Below are positions 1-7,002 of a stretch of 12,918 bases of DNA, piece by piece. Positions within the stretch are counted from its first letter, which is position 1. Every line of letters begins with the position of its first letter. Position numbers and translations under genes: made by a program. The notes beneath the pieces were generated by a model that saw only the letters and a program-made list of their open reading frames with translations, did no database searches and was not told where the DNA came from. The DNA is from an uncultured Hungatella sp. (lineage in GTDB: Bacteria > Bacillota > Clostridia > Lachnospirales > Lachnospiraceae), in the NCBI GenBank assembly GCA_959018155.1, contig CAUEKH010000035.1:1-12918 (forward strand). Reading direction: 5' to 3'.

Positions 1-740
1 CGAAATTTGTGGGACTGGAAAATTATGAGAAGATATTTAAGACATCGGAATTCCAGAAGGCTCTGATTAACACGGGATACTACTCTCTGTTTATGATTCT
101 GATAGTAATGGGATTTTCCCTGTTATTTGCAGTGTGGCTGGGATCGAAAAGCACAAAGATGAACTCCTTCACGCAGGCGGCTGCATTCCTGCCGCACATC
201 ATTTCCATGGTATCCATTGGCTTAATCTTCCAGCAGATGATGGATCCGGATTTCGGTGTATTTAACGCGGTTTTAAAGGGAGTGGGACTGCCGCCCAGCC
301 AGTTTTTAAGAAGTTCGGATACTGCGCTGGCATCGGTAATCTTCACATCGGCATGGAAGAGTATCGGGTATTACACGTTGATTTTAATTGCCGCTCTTCA
401 GAGTATTCCTCAGAGCATTTATGAGGCGGCGGATTTGGACAATGCGGGAAAATGCAGGACGTTTTTCAAGATAACCCTGCCATTAATCTCGCCGCAGATT
501 TTCTTCGTTTTAATCGTTATGACGATTGGCAACTTCAAGGTATTTGAAACAATCCGTGTTATGACGGCAGGCGGTCCGAACAATGCCACGACTTCACTGG
601 TTTATTACATTTACAACAAGGTATTTATGGACTTTAACGTAGGGCGTGCTGCAGCAGGCGGAGTGGTGCTTCTGATTCTGGTTGGAATTATGACCGTTCT
701 TTACTTTGTAAGCCTGTCCAAGAAAGTACATTATCAGTAA
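1..740 (+). CDS. Carbohydrate ABC transporter permease, first subunit (UgpA/MalF/AraP type), 5' partial
   Basis: This is one of two inner-membrane channel subunits of a CUT1-family binding-protein-dependent importer. The reading frame is open to the left edge (codons Lys-Phe precede a GTG at 9), giving KFVGLENYEKIF, a typical stretch after the first membrane helix of this family. The true start and first helix therefore lie outside the window and the GTG at 9 is not a real start. Hydrophobic segments fall near residues 24-44, 57-76, 107-130, 160-176 and 216-236, counting the GTG as residue 1. The cytoplasmic EAA loop that docks the ATPase is clear at residues 139-160 (EAADLDNAG followed by LPLI). 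The C-terminus is short and basic (SLSKKVHYQ). The second permease gene starts 12 nt downstream and the binding-protein gene follows. The family is certain; the solute is unknown. Confidence 0.95.
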   Translation, partial: KFVGLENYEKIFKTSEFQKALINTGYYSLFMILIVMGFSLLFAVWLGSKSTKMNSFTQAAAFLPHIISMVSIGLIFQQMMDPDFGVFNAVLKGVGLPPSQFLRSSDTALASVIFTSAWKSIGYYTLILIAALQSIPQSIYEAADLDNAGKCRTFFKITLPLISPQIFFVLIVMTIGNFKVFETIRVMTAGGPNNATTSLVYYIYNKVFMDFNVGRAAAGGVVLLILVGIMTVLYFVSLSKKVHYQ

Positions 741-752
741 GGGGGGAGAAAA

Positions 753-1583
753 ATGTATCAATTGAACCAGAAGATATGGTCAGCTATAGGAATTGTCTTA
801 AAAGCAGTGCTGGTTGTGATTTTTGTATTCCCGTTTTTCTGGATGATTTCAGTGGCTTTGCAGACAGAGGCGGAAATCAGCTCTTCTCCGCTCACACTGT
901 TTCCGGCGGTTCCGCAGTGGGTCAACTTCGTATCGGCATGGCACAAGGGGCCGTTCCTGTTATACTTACGCAACTCCCTTACCATCATTATATCGGCAAT
1001 TGTGCTTCAGATGGTGATTATGGTTCCGGCTGCGTATGCTTTTGCCAAATATGAATTTAAGGGAAAGAAGCTGATGTTCGGGCTGGTGCTGATTGCTTTC
1101 ATGACACCGGGACAGATTACATTCCTTCCCATCTATCAGATGATGTCAGACTGGGGATTCATGAATACTCTGCTTCCGCAGATTCTTCCATTCATGACGA
1201 ATGCGTTCGGTATCTTTTTGCTGAGACAGTATTTCATGCAGGTTCCGGATGAACTGATAGAGGCGGCAAAGCTTGATAATGCAGGCGCATTAAAAATTGT
1301 CTATAAGTTAATGCTTCCCATGGCAAAGCCGGCGATGAGTACGATTGTACTGTTCAGCTTCGTCAGCCACTGGAACGATTACTTCTGGCCGTTAGTTATG
1401 ACCCAGACGACAGAGGTGCGGCCTCTGACAATCGGAATCGCGATGCTTAAGAATACGGAAGGTGTTACAAACTGGAATATCATCATGGCAGGTAACTTAA
1501 TTCTGGTATTCCCGATTTTAATTGTGTATGTACTGTGTTCCAAGTCTATCATTAAATCATTTGCCTATTCAGGCATAAAATAA
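753..1583 (+). CDS. Carbohydrate ABC transporter permease, second subunit (UgpE/MalG/AraQ type)
   Basis: This is the second integral-membrane subunit of the importer, 276 residues, a full length for the family. The ATG at 753 follows GGGGGGAG with about 6 nt spacing and lies 12 nt after the preceding permease stop. Six hydrophobic segments are visible, near residues 13-33, 73-97, 107-128, 139-158, 190-213 and 243-265. The EAA loop is at 170-190 (EAAKLDNAG with LPM following), which contacts the nucleotide-binding subunit. The segment FVFPFFWMISVAL near the N-terminus and the end KSIIKSFAYSGIK are characteristic of MalG-like permeases. No ATPase gene is present in the window. In many Firmicutes one MsmK-like ATPase encoded elsewhere serves several such importers, so the same is inferred here. 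The substrate is not predictable from this subunit. Confidence 0.96.
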   Translation: MYQLNQKIWSAIGIVLKAVLVVIFVFPFFWMISVALQTEAEISSSPLTLFPAVPQWVNFVSAWHKGPFLLYLRNSLTIIISAIVLQMVIMVPAAYAFAKYEFKGKKLMFGLVLIAFMTPGQITFLPIYQMMSDWGFMNTLLPQILPFMTNAFGIFLLRQYFMQVPDELIEAAKLDNAGALKIVYKLMLPMAKPAMSTIVLFSFVSHWNDYFWPLVMTQTTEVRPLTIGIAMLKNTEGVTNWNIIMAGNLILVFPILIVYVLCSKSIIKSFAYSGIK

Positions 1584-1599
1584 AAAGGAGGATTACAAC

Positions 1600-2988
1600 A
1601 TGAAAAAAGGATTAAAGAAAACAGCAGCACTCGCCATGGCGGGAGTTCTGGCAGCAGGCCTGACTGCGTGTGGAGGCGGGGGAACAGCGGCCACAACAGC
1701 AGCACCTGAGACAAAGAAGGAAGAGACGACAACGAAGGCTGAGACTCAGGCTGAGGAGACGAAGAAGGAAGAGACTGAGGCGGCCAGCGGGGATCAGCAG
1801 CAGGTGTCATTCTGGCATTCCATGGGCGGTAAGAATGGAGAACTTTTACAGTCAATCGTAGATAATTACAATGCCTCCCAGGACAAGATCAAAGTTACTG
1901 CTGAGTACCAGGGTGATTATTACTCTGCGATTGCCAAGGCTCAGAATGCGATTGCGGCGGGAAATGGACCGGATATCTTACAGACCGGTTCCGGTCAGGT
2001 GTCGATTCTGGCGAAGGAAGAGGGCGTTTTAGAGAATCTGGTTCCTTACATGGAAAAATCAGGGATGGAATTTTCAGACTTTAACCCGACCTTCATCACC
2101 GGAATGAGTCTCGACCCGACAAAAACAGATAGCCTGGTAGCATTTCCAATGGGATGTTCCACACCAGTTCTGTACTGCAACATGGATTTGATGGAGAAGG
2201 CAGGCGCTTCTGTTCCTGTGACATGGGATGAATTATCTGATATCGCGAAAAAAATGATTGCTGACGGCACAGTTGAATACGGATTTACAATTCCTCACGA
2301 TCCGTGGTATTTCTGGATGTTTGTTGCACAGAACGATACGAAGGTGTTCAGTGAAGACGGATTGAAGTTAGCGTGTGTAGATGACGGAACCGGTATTGAG
2401 GCAATTCAGAAGGTTCAGGATATGTGTAAAGATAAGGTGATGTATTTCGGACCGGTATCTGATTCAGATTCTACCTGCCGCGGTATGTTCTTAGAGGGAA
2501 AGAGCGCATTCTACGTATCCTCCATTGCCCAGCTGGGAAATATTGACTCCAACGCAGAGTTTAAATACTCTGTACAGTACGTTCCCAAATTAAAAGTAAA
2601 TGCAGTGCCAAGTGGTGGTAATACGCTGACCATGCTGGCCAGTTCCAAAAATAAAGACGCAGCCTGGGAATTCCTTCACTGGTTATATACTGATAACGGT
2701 GGTGTAGCGACATTTGCAGCTGAGACCGGTTATCTTCCATGTTCTCAGTCGATCAGCCAGATGCCTGCAATTAAAGAAAAATGGGCATCAAATCCGAACT
2801 GTGAGGTCGCTTACAATCAGCTTGAATACGGTAACAATGACCATATGGTAATGCAGCCGAACAATGGAGATATCGCCAATAACGTATCCGCGATGATGGA
2901 AGCATGTTTCTATGACTTCGAAGACGTGGATGAGCAGATGAAGATATTAAAAGAAGAAGCCGAAGATATCCTGGCTGATCTCCAGTAA
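1600..2988 (+). CDS. ABC transporter substrate-binding lipoprotein, UgpB-like
   Basis: This extracytoplasmic receptor delivers solute to the two permeases encoded just upstream; it has 462 residues. Residues 1-24 are a lipoprotein signal peptide: basic MKKGLKK, an alanine-rich hydrophobic core, and lipobox LTAC with Cys24 as the lipidated residue. Residues 25-68 are a low-complexity Gly/Thr/Glu/Lys tether containing ETKKEET twice. The folded part starts near residue 69. FWHSMGG (71-77), STPVLYCN (187-194) and ETGYLP (375-380) resemble positions I recall in glycerol-3-phosphate-binding UgpB (FWHSM, STPVLYYN, KTGYLP). A sugar or glycerophosphodiester-like ligand is therefore plausible, though the wider family also binds oligosaccharides. 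Strong RBS AAGGAGG lies 16 nt after the permease stop. A stem-loop follows the stop and may help keep this transcript abundant. Confidence 0.93.
   Translation: MKKGLKKTAALAMAGVLAAGLTACGGGGTAATTAAPETKKEETTTKAETQAEETKKEETEAASGDQQQVSFWHSMGGKNGELLQSIVDNYNASQDKIKVTAEYQGDYYSAIAKAQNAIAAGNGPDILQTGSGQVSILAKEEGVLENLVPYMEKSGMEFSDFNPTFITGMSLDPTKTDSLVAFPMGCSTPVLYCNMDLMEKAGASVPVTWDELSDIAKKMIADGTVEYGFTIPHDPWYFWMFVAQNDTKVFSEDGLKLACVDDGTGIEAIQKVQDMCKDKVMYFGPVSDSDSTCRGMFLEGKSAFYVSSIAQLGNIDSNAEFKYSVQYVPKLKVNAVPSGGNTLTMLASSKNKDAAWEFLHWLYTDNGGVATFAAETGYLPCSQSISQMPAIKEKWASNPNCEVAYNQLEYGNNDHMVMQPNNGDIANNVSAMMEACFYDFEDVDEQMKILKEEAEDILADLQ
1708..1775 (+). repeat. Near-identical 20-bp direct repeat inside the binding-protein tether
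   Basis: Positions 1708-1727 and 1756-1775 match at 19 of 20 bases (they differ only at the sixth base, A versus G). They are offset by 48 bp, exactly 16 codons, so each copy encodes ETKKEET (residues 37-43 and 53-59). This looks like in-frame duplication that lengthened the flexible linker between lipid anchor and binding domain. It is seen directly; the mechanism is inferred. Confidence 0.8.
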
Positions 2989-2998
2989 AGAATATAAT
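2971..2998 (+). promoter_or_regulatory. Possible internal promoter (perfect TATAAT, weak -35)
   Basis: TATAAT at 2993-2998 matches the sigma-A -10 consensus exactly and sits just after the binding-protein stop. The best upstream hexamer at a suitable distance is CTGGCT (2971-2976, 16-bp spacer), which is poor, and there is no extended -10 TG. It could give the downstream epimerase to phosphatase genes their own transcript. A chance match in AT-rich sequence is a real alternative. Confidence 0.3.
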
Positions 2999-3006
2999 AT
3001 TGCTGC

Positions 3007-3037
3007 GGGACTGCTTACAGAAATGAAAAGCAGCCCT
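3007..3037 (+). other. Stem-loop after the binding-protein gene, not a classical terminator
   Basis: GGGACTGCTT (3007-3016) pairs with AAGCAGCCCT (3028-3037), with one A-C mismatch, one G-T wobble and an 11-nt loop. No T tract follows, so it is not a strong Rho-independent terminator. Hairpins at this place in importer operons commonly protect the upstream binding-protein mRNA from 3' decay, or lower read-through; that role is inferred here. Confidence 0.5.
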
Positions 3038-3042
3038 GTGGT

Positions 3043-3090
3043 CATTGAGGGCGGATACCATTGAGGGCAGTCACCATTGAAGGCAAACAC
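3043..3090 (+). repeat. Three tandem 16-bp repeats in the intergenic gap
   Basis: Three contiguous units of exactly 16 bp are visible: CATTGAGGGCGGATAC (3043-3058), CATTGAGGGCAGTCAC (3059-3074) and CATTGAAGGCAAACAC (3075-3090). All share CATTGA-GGC at the start and AC at the end, with the changes concentrated in positions 11-14. They lie between the stem-loop and the ribosome site of the epimerase gene, about 50 nt before its start. Possible meanings are an array of protein-binding sites, an RNA element in the leader, or a slippage-derived tandem duplication. Confidence 0.85.
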
Positions 3091-3139
3091 GTGAGTATTG
3101 TGTAAGCCACAGTGGAGTGAATGGAGGGAATCAACAGAT

Positions 3140-3826
3140 ATGAACCCCATGATTTCAGCATCAATTATGTGTGCGGATATTATGAATCTGGAACTGCATT
3201 TGCGGGAACTGGAGAGAAGCGGCTGTGATTATATCCACGTGGATATCATGGATGGCGTATTTGCTCCCAATTACACGATGGGAACGGATATGGTGCGCAG
3301 GCTGCATCAGGATACGAAAATACCGCTGGATATCCATTTGATGGTGGAGAAACCGGAAGAGAAACTGGACTATTTTGAACTCTGTCCGCAGGATGTGGTG
3401 AGCGTCCATGTGGAGGCCGCCAGAAATATCCAGAAAATAGCGGAAAAGATCAGAAGCCGGGGCGCGAAGGTGTGCGTAGCCTTAAATCCGGCCACGCCGC
3501 TCTGCTATCTCGATTATCTCTATGATGACATTGATATGGTGCTGATCATGACGGTGAATCCGGGATTTTCAGGACAGAAAATGATTCCGGCCGCATTAGA
3601 GAAGATTTCCGATCTGAAAGCGCATTTAAAGTCCATCAACAGGAGAGACATTTTAATTGAGGTGGACGGAAATGTGAGTTTTGAAAACGCGCCGGCGATG
3701 GCTCGGGCCGGGGCTGATATTTTTGTCGGGGGAAGCAGCAGTATCTACCGGCCGGAAGGGTCCTTTGCCGATCATGTCAGCCGTCTTAGAAACTTGATTC
3801 GGAGTGAAATGGAAAGGATCTCATGA
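3140..3826 (+). CDS. Ribulose-phosphate 3-epimerase family protein (RPE/AlsE-like ketose-phosphate epimerase)
   Basis: This cytoplasmic TIM-barrel epimerase probably inverts C3 of a keto-sugar phosphate. I start it at ATG 3140 (228 residues), preceded by GGAGGG about 11 nt upstream; an upstream in-frame TTG at 3098 has no ribosome site and adds non-family sequence. Family motifs run in order: SASIMCAD (6-13), YIHVDIMDG with metal ligands His33 and Asp35, DIHLM with His66, LNPATP (116-121), MTVNPGFSGQ (137-146), EVDGN with catalytic/metal Asp176, and a phosphate-loop-like VGGSSSIY (196-203). The GGSSSIY region and PGFSGQ loop fit phosphosugar binding. The strand that is usually DGG in housekeeping Rpe is DGN here, and SIMCAD resembles allulose-6-phosphate epimerase AlsE more than SILSAD. 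That and the operon context suggest a peripheral sugar rather than ribulose-5-phosphate. Fold and chemistry are confident; the substrate is open. Confidence 0.9.
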   Translation: MNPMISASIMCADIMNLELHLRELERSGCDYIHVDIMDGVFAPNYTMGTDMVRRLHQDTKIPLDIHLMVEKPEEKLDYFELCPQDVVSVHVEAARNIQKIAEKIRSRGAKVCVALNPATPLCYLDYLYDDIDMVLIMTVNPGFSGQKMIPAALEKISDLKAHLKSINRRDILIEVDGNVSFENAPAMARAGADIFVGGSSSIYRPEGSFADHVSRLRNLIRSEMERIS

Positions 3827-3853
3827 GGTTTTACGAGAAAGGGGTAGACAAAA

Positions 3854-5203
3854 ATGGATGGTAATGGGTTGGCTTCACTGCCGCTGAATACACTGCTGCG
3901 GGAGGAGGGAGTGGCCTGTTCCTGCAAAAGGGTCCATCAGTCACCGGTAAGGCAGGTGGAATCAGGCAGGGATATCTTATGGAAAACGGCGCTCATGGCA
4001 AAGGAACGGAATATGAAGTCCCCGGTAGTGATTGCTGATAAGAATACGCAGGAGACAGGGAACCGGGTCTGCAAAATTCTTGAGGATGCCGGAATCAGGG
4101 CTGATATTTTTGTGCTGGATGTAGAACATCCGGAGCCGGATGAGTTCTGGGTGGGATCCGTGGTGCTGCATTTTGACAGCCGGTGGGATGGGATTGTGGC
4201 AGTCGGATCCGGGACAATCAATGATATCTGTAAAATTGTGGCCAGTATGACGGGACTGCCCTATATGATTGTGGCAACGGCGCCTTCCATGGATGGTTAT
4301 GCTTCCAACACCTCTTCTATGCTGCGGGACGGGGTAAAAGTCTCTCTGCCGTCTAAATGTCCGGATGGGATTCTTTTAGATACCGGGATTCTCTCTCAGG
4401 CGCCCCTGGAAATGCTTCAGGCAGGCATCGGGGATATGGCAGCGAAATATGTGAGCATCTGTGAGTGGAAGATTTCCCATCTGATCACCGGGGAATACTA
4501 CTGTGAGGAGATTGCCGAACTGGTAAGAAAATCGCTGCGCACCTGTATGGAAACTTCAGGTGGGCTGGCTAAGCGGGATGAGAAGGCAGCGGGCGATGCG
4601 GCGTACGGGCTGGTTCTTTCGGGAATTGCCATGAGCTTTGCGGGCATTTCCAGGCCGGCCTCCGGGACGGAGCACTATTTTTCCCATATCTGGGAAATGA
4701 GAGCCCTCCAGCAGCAGAAGCGGTGCAGGCTGCACGGGATTCAGGTAGGGGTGGGGACTCTCCTGACAATTCCTGTGTGGAAGCGGATCGCCATGATAGA
4801 GCCGGATCGGGAGAAAGCGTTAAAATATGTGGAACATTTTAAGATAGAAGAGTGGAAGGAATTTGTCCGGCGGATCTTTGGCACTGCCGCGGATACCATC
4901 ATCAGGCGTGAGAAAGAGGAAAGAAAATACGACAGGGAATTACATCGAGAGCGTCTGGAAGTCATTATCTCAAAATGGGATGAGATCAGGCAGATTATTA
5001 AGGATGAATTGCCGGATGAAGAGTGGCTTAAGGAACGGCTGGCGTCTGTTGGAGCGCCGGTCAGCCCGGAGGAACTGGGGCTTTCTCCGGAAGATGTGAA
5101 AAATGCGTTCCTTGCGACAAAGGATATCCGGGACAAGTATATCTCTACAAGACTTCTGTGGGATCTGGGGATGCTGGAAGAGGTGGCGGATCAGCTATTT
5201 TGA
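3854..5203 (+). CDS. sn-glycerol-1-phosphate dehydrogenase family protein (AraM/EgsA-like)
   Basis: This cytoplasmic metal-dependent NAD(P)H dehydrogenase of the iron-alcohol/glycerol dehydrogenase superfamily has 449 residues. Characterised AraM/EgsA members interconvert dihydroxyacetone phosphate and sn-glycerol-1-phosphate. The dinucleotide loop is VGSGTINDI (117-125), followed by ATAPSMDGYAS (141-151), a family-typical segment. Likely metal ligands are Asp194 (in GIGDMAAKY), His278 (in EHYFSHIWEM) and His294 (in LHGIQVGVG). The C-terminal third is helical and charged. ATG 3854 has AGGGG about 9 nt upstream and lies 27 nt after the epimerase stop. A short N-terminal segment before the core makes it somewhat longer than Bacillus AraM. 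Beside an AraL-type phosphatase and an AraNPQ-type importer it resembles the Bacillus ara operon content. It could instead act on another polyol phosphate. The family call is confident; the direction and exact substrate are inferred. Confidence 0.9.
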   Translation: MDGNGLASLPLNTLLREEGVACSCKRVHQSPVRQVESGRDILWKTALMAKERNMKSPVVIADKNTQETGNRVCKILEDAGIRADIFVLDVEHPEPDEFWVGSVVLHFDSRWDGIVAVGSGTINDICKIVASMTGLPYMIVATAPSMDGYASNTSSMLRDGVKVSLPSKCPDGILLDTGILSQAPLEMLQAGIGDMAAKYVSICEWKISHLITGEYYCEEIAELVRKSLRTCMETSGGLAKRDEKAAGDAAYGLVLSGIAMSFAGISRPASGTEHYFSHIWEMRALQQQKRCRLHGIQVGVGTLLTIPVWKRIAMIEPDREKALKYVEHFKIEEWKEFVRRIFGTAADTIIRREKEERKYDRELHRERLEVIISKWDEIRQIIKDELPDEEWLKERLASVGAPVSPEELGLSPEDVKNAFLATKDIRDKYISTRLLWDLGMLEEVADQLF

Positions 5204-5217
5204 GTATGGAGGGAAAT

Positions 5218-6015
5218 ATGGAGTTTACGGTCAGTTCTTTGGGGTTTACGTGTCTGACAGGAAAGAATATGGCTTTGCTGACGGAGAATTTTGGAATTGA
5301 GGTCTTTTATGGCTGGGCGTCGGAACAGTATTGGCTGGAACTGCTGGAACGCTGTTTTCAGGGGGAGAGAAGAGGGTTCAGTATCCATTCGCCATTTGAT
5401 TTTTACAGTATGGACAGTGAGATACCGGATGAAAAGCTGTTCGATTATTTATCGGCGCCATTTGATCTCTATCACCGGTTTCATGGCAGCCATTACGTTG
5501 TCCACACCGACAGCGGGGGCTGCCGGGAAGTCGGCCGCTATGAAAAGGACTGGCTGAGGGGCAGATGTATCGACCGGATCAACCGTTTTTCTGAGATCTG
5601 CAGGAAAAATGGTATCGGCCTCGTCATAGAGAATGTTCCCTGTCCCGGTGGAAATGGTCTTTTCGATCAGGAACGGTTTACCGGACTGTTCCGGCAGAAT
5701 CCTGAACTTCGAGCGCTCTATGATACCGGACATGGAAATATGAGCGGTTATGATGTGAGGAAGCTTCAGAGCGATCTGAAGGAACAGCTGGCCGGTTATC
5801 ACATACATGATAATTTCGGGGCGGCGGACAGCCATTTGAGAATCGGAAAGGGAAATATCGACTGGCGCGCTTTTATGGAAGGGGTAAGGAGGGATACCCC
5901 CAATGCCAGTATGGTACTGGAATATAATGAGGCATCTTTGGAAGACTATGAAAATGACAGGGAGAGTCTGGAAAATTTCGGAGAAGAAGAAACGATATGG
6001 AAAAGTGTGAGATAG
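5218..6015 (+). CDS. Sugar phosphate isomerase/epimerase-like TIM-barrel protein (xylose isomerase-like/AP endonuclease 2 fold)
   Basis: This 265-residue cytoplasmic TIM barrel probably binds a divalent metal and isomerises or epimerises a sugar or sugar derivative. ATG 5218 is chosen because GGAGGG sits immediately upstream and the start falls 14 nt after the dehydrogenase stop. In-frame upstream codons, including ATG 5206, overlap that gene or lack a ribosome site. Candidate metal and active-site residues follow the family order: His57 (SIHSPF), His96 (VVHTDSG), Glu138 (VIENVP), Asp169/His172 (DTGHGN), His195 and His197 (HIHDN), Asp204/His206 (DSHLRIGKGNIDW) and Glu235 (VLEYNE). The IHDN...D-H-IGKGNIDW block is diagnostic. 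This superfamily covers many reactions, including ketose epimerases, inosose enzymes and others, so the substrate cannot be named. Its place between the G1P dehydrogenase and HAD phosphatase genes suggests a step in the same pathway. Confidence 0.87.
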   Translation: MEFTVSSLGFTCLTGKNMALLTENFGIEVFYGWASEQYWLELLERCFQGERRGFSIHSPFDFYSMDSEIPDEKLFDYLSAPFDLYHRFHGSHYVVHTDSGGCREVGRYEKDWLRGRCIDRINRFSEICRKNGIGLVIENVPCPGGNGLFDQERFTGLFRQNPELRALYDTGHGNMSGYDVRKLQSDLKEQLAGYHIHDNFGAADSHLRIGKGNIDWRAFMEGVRRDTPNASMVLEYNEASLEDYENDRESLENFGEEETIWKSVR

Positions 6016-6056
6016 ATAAAGATAAAAGAAATGGCTGTGAACAGAAGGGCCGTGAG

Positions 6057-6866
6057 ATGGACAGGGAGAAAAAACAGCTTCTTGATGAGACGGAATTATT
6101 TGTGATTGATATGGATGGGACATTCTACTGCGGGGAAAGGCTGATTGACGGCGCGCTTGATTTTCTGAAAGCGGTTGAAAACAGGGGAAAGCGGTTTCTC
6201 TTTTTTACGAATAATACGTCGAGAGCGCCGGAGGAATACATAGAGAAGCTGCATCGCATGGGCTGTGACATCACCAGGGAACAGTTAATGACAGCTGGCG
6301 ATGTGACAATCCGATATTTAAAGAACTATTTTCCGGACCAGCTCGTCTACCTGATGGGGACGCCTGAACTGGAAAAGCAGTTTGAAAAAGCCGGAATTCA
6401 TCTGTCAAAGGATCAGGCGGATATTGTGATGGCGGCCTTTGACATGACACTGACTTATGAGAAGCTGGATAAGGGCTGCCGTCTGATCCGGGAAGGCGCT
6501 TCTTTTATGGCAACTCATCCCGATATCAACTGCCCGATTGAAGGGGGATTTCTCCCGGACTGCGGGGCAATCTGCGCGGCGATGGCGCTGTCAACGGGGA
6601 AGAAGCCAAGATACTTTGGAAAGCCATATAAGGAAACGGCGGAAATGGTTATGGACAGCACCGGTGTCCCCATTGAACGGACCGGTTTTGTGGGGGACAG
6701 GCTCTATACGGATATTGCCACCGGTGTCAACCACGGCGGAAAAGGCTTCCTCGTGCTGACCGGCGAGACAAAATTGTCGGATCTGGGGACGTCTGACGTG
6801 CAGCCGGATGCGGTGTTTGAATCGCTGGGGGAGATGGGGAGATATCTGGAAGGGAAATGGAGTTAG
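6057..6866 (+). CDS. HAD-IIA family sugar-phosphate phosphatase (NagD/AraL-like)
   Basis: This cytoplasmic Mg-dependent phosphatase has 269 residues from ATG 6057. All four HAD motifs are present: nucleophile Asp18 and acid/base Asp20 in DMDGT, Thr51 in FFTNNTSR, Lys189 in YFGKPYK, and Asp214/Asp219 in GFVGDRLYTDIATG. The cap inserted between motifs II and III (roughly residues 70-180) is the C2A type of NagD. An in-frame ATG at 5997 would give 289 residues and a 19-nt overlap with the upstream gene. I prefer 6057 because AGAAGGG sits 7 nt upstream and residues before it are charged and non-family. AraL from the Bacillus arabinose operon belongs to this family and dephosphorylates several sugar phosphates, suggesting a role in limiting phosphosugar accumulation or finishing a pathway. 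It is the last gene before a terminator. Confidence 0.9.
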   Translation: MDREKKQLLDETELFVIDMDGTFYCGERLIDGALDFLKAVENRGKRFLFFTNNTSRAPEEYIEKLHRMGCDITREQLMTAGDVTIRYLKNYFPDQLVYLMGTPELEKQFEKAGIHLSKDQADIVMAAFDMTLTYEKLDKGCRLIREGASFMATHPDINCPIEGGFLPDCGAICAAMALSTGKKPRYFGKPYKETAEMVMDSTGVPIERTGFVGDRLYTDIATGVNHGGKGFLVLTGETKLSDLGTSDVQPDAVFESLGEMGRYLEGKWS

Positions 6867-6907
6867 CCGGATTGAAGAAACTGTAAAACAGAATGAAAAT
6901 TATGTGG

Positions 6908-6942
6908 CGGGAAACCCATTTTAAGGTTTTCCCGTCTTTTTT
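6908..6942 (+). terminator. Rho-independent terminator of the transporter/epimerase operon
   Basis: CGGGAAACC (6908-6916) pairs with GGTTTTCCCG (6925-6934), leaving one bulged T and an 8-nt loop. TCTTTTTT (6935-6942) follows directly. The hairpin starts 41 nt after the phosphatase stop. GC-rich base plus T tract is the standard intrinsic terminator layout, so the genes after 7072 are probably a separate transcription unit. Confidence 0.88.
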
Positions 6943-7002
6943 GTCTCTCTGATAAATAAGGTTTTACGCATCCGCGATTCGGCCGATCGGACAGGAATGG
7001 TA

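Noticed and set aside
3007..3037. Rho-independent terminator after the binding-protein gene
   Set aside because: The hairpin has an internal mismatch and no following T tract, so it was recorded only as a stem-loop.
3043..3090. CRISPR array
   Set aside because: The repeats are 16 bp, directly abutting with no spacers and only three copies, and there are no cas genes.
3098..3139. TTG-initiated N-terminal extension of the epimerase
   Set aside because: There is no ribosome site before the TTG, the added residues are not epimerase-like, and GGAGGG precedes ATG 3140.
4741..5136. Minus-strand open frame of 131 codons opposite the G1P dehydrogenase C-terminus
   Set aside because: Serine-rich shadow frame; the plus-strand protein continues through it with family-like sequence.
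5449..6123. Long minus-strand open frame (about 224 codons) opposite the TIM-barrel isomerase gene
   Set aside because: It is antisense to a gene with clear catalytic motifs, shows no recognisable domain, spans the junction of two real genes and has no convincing ribosome site.
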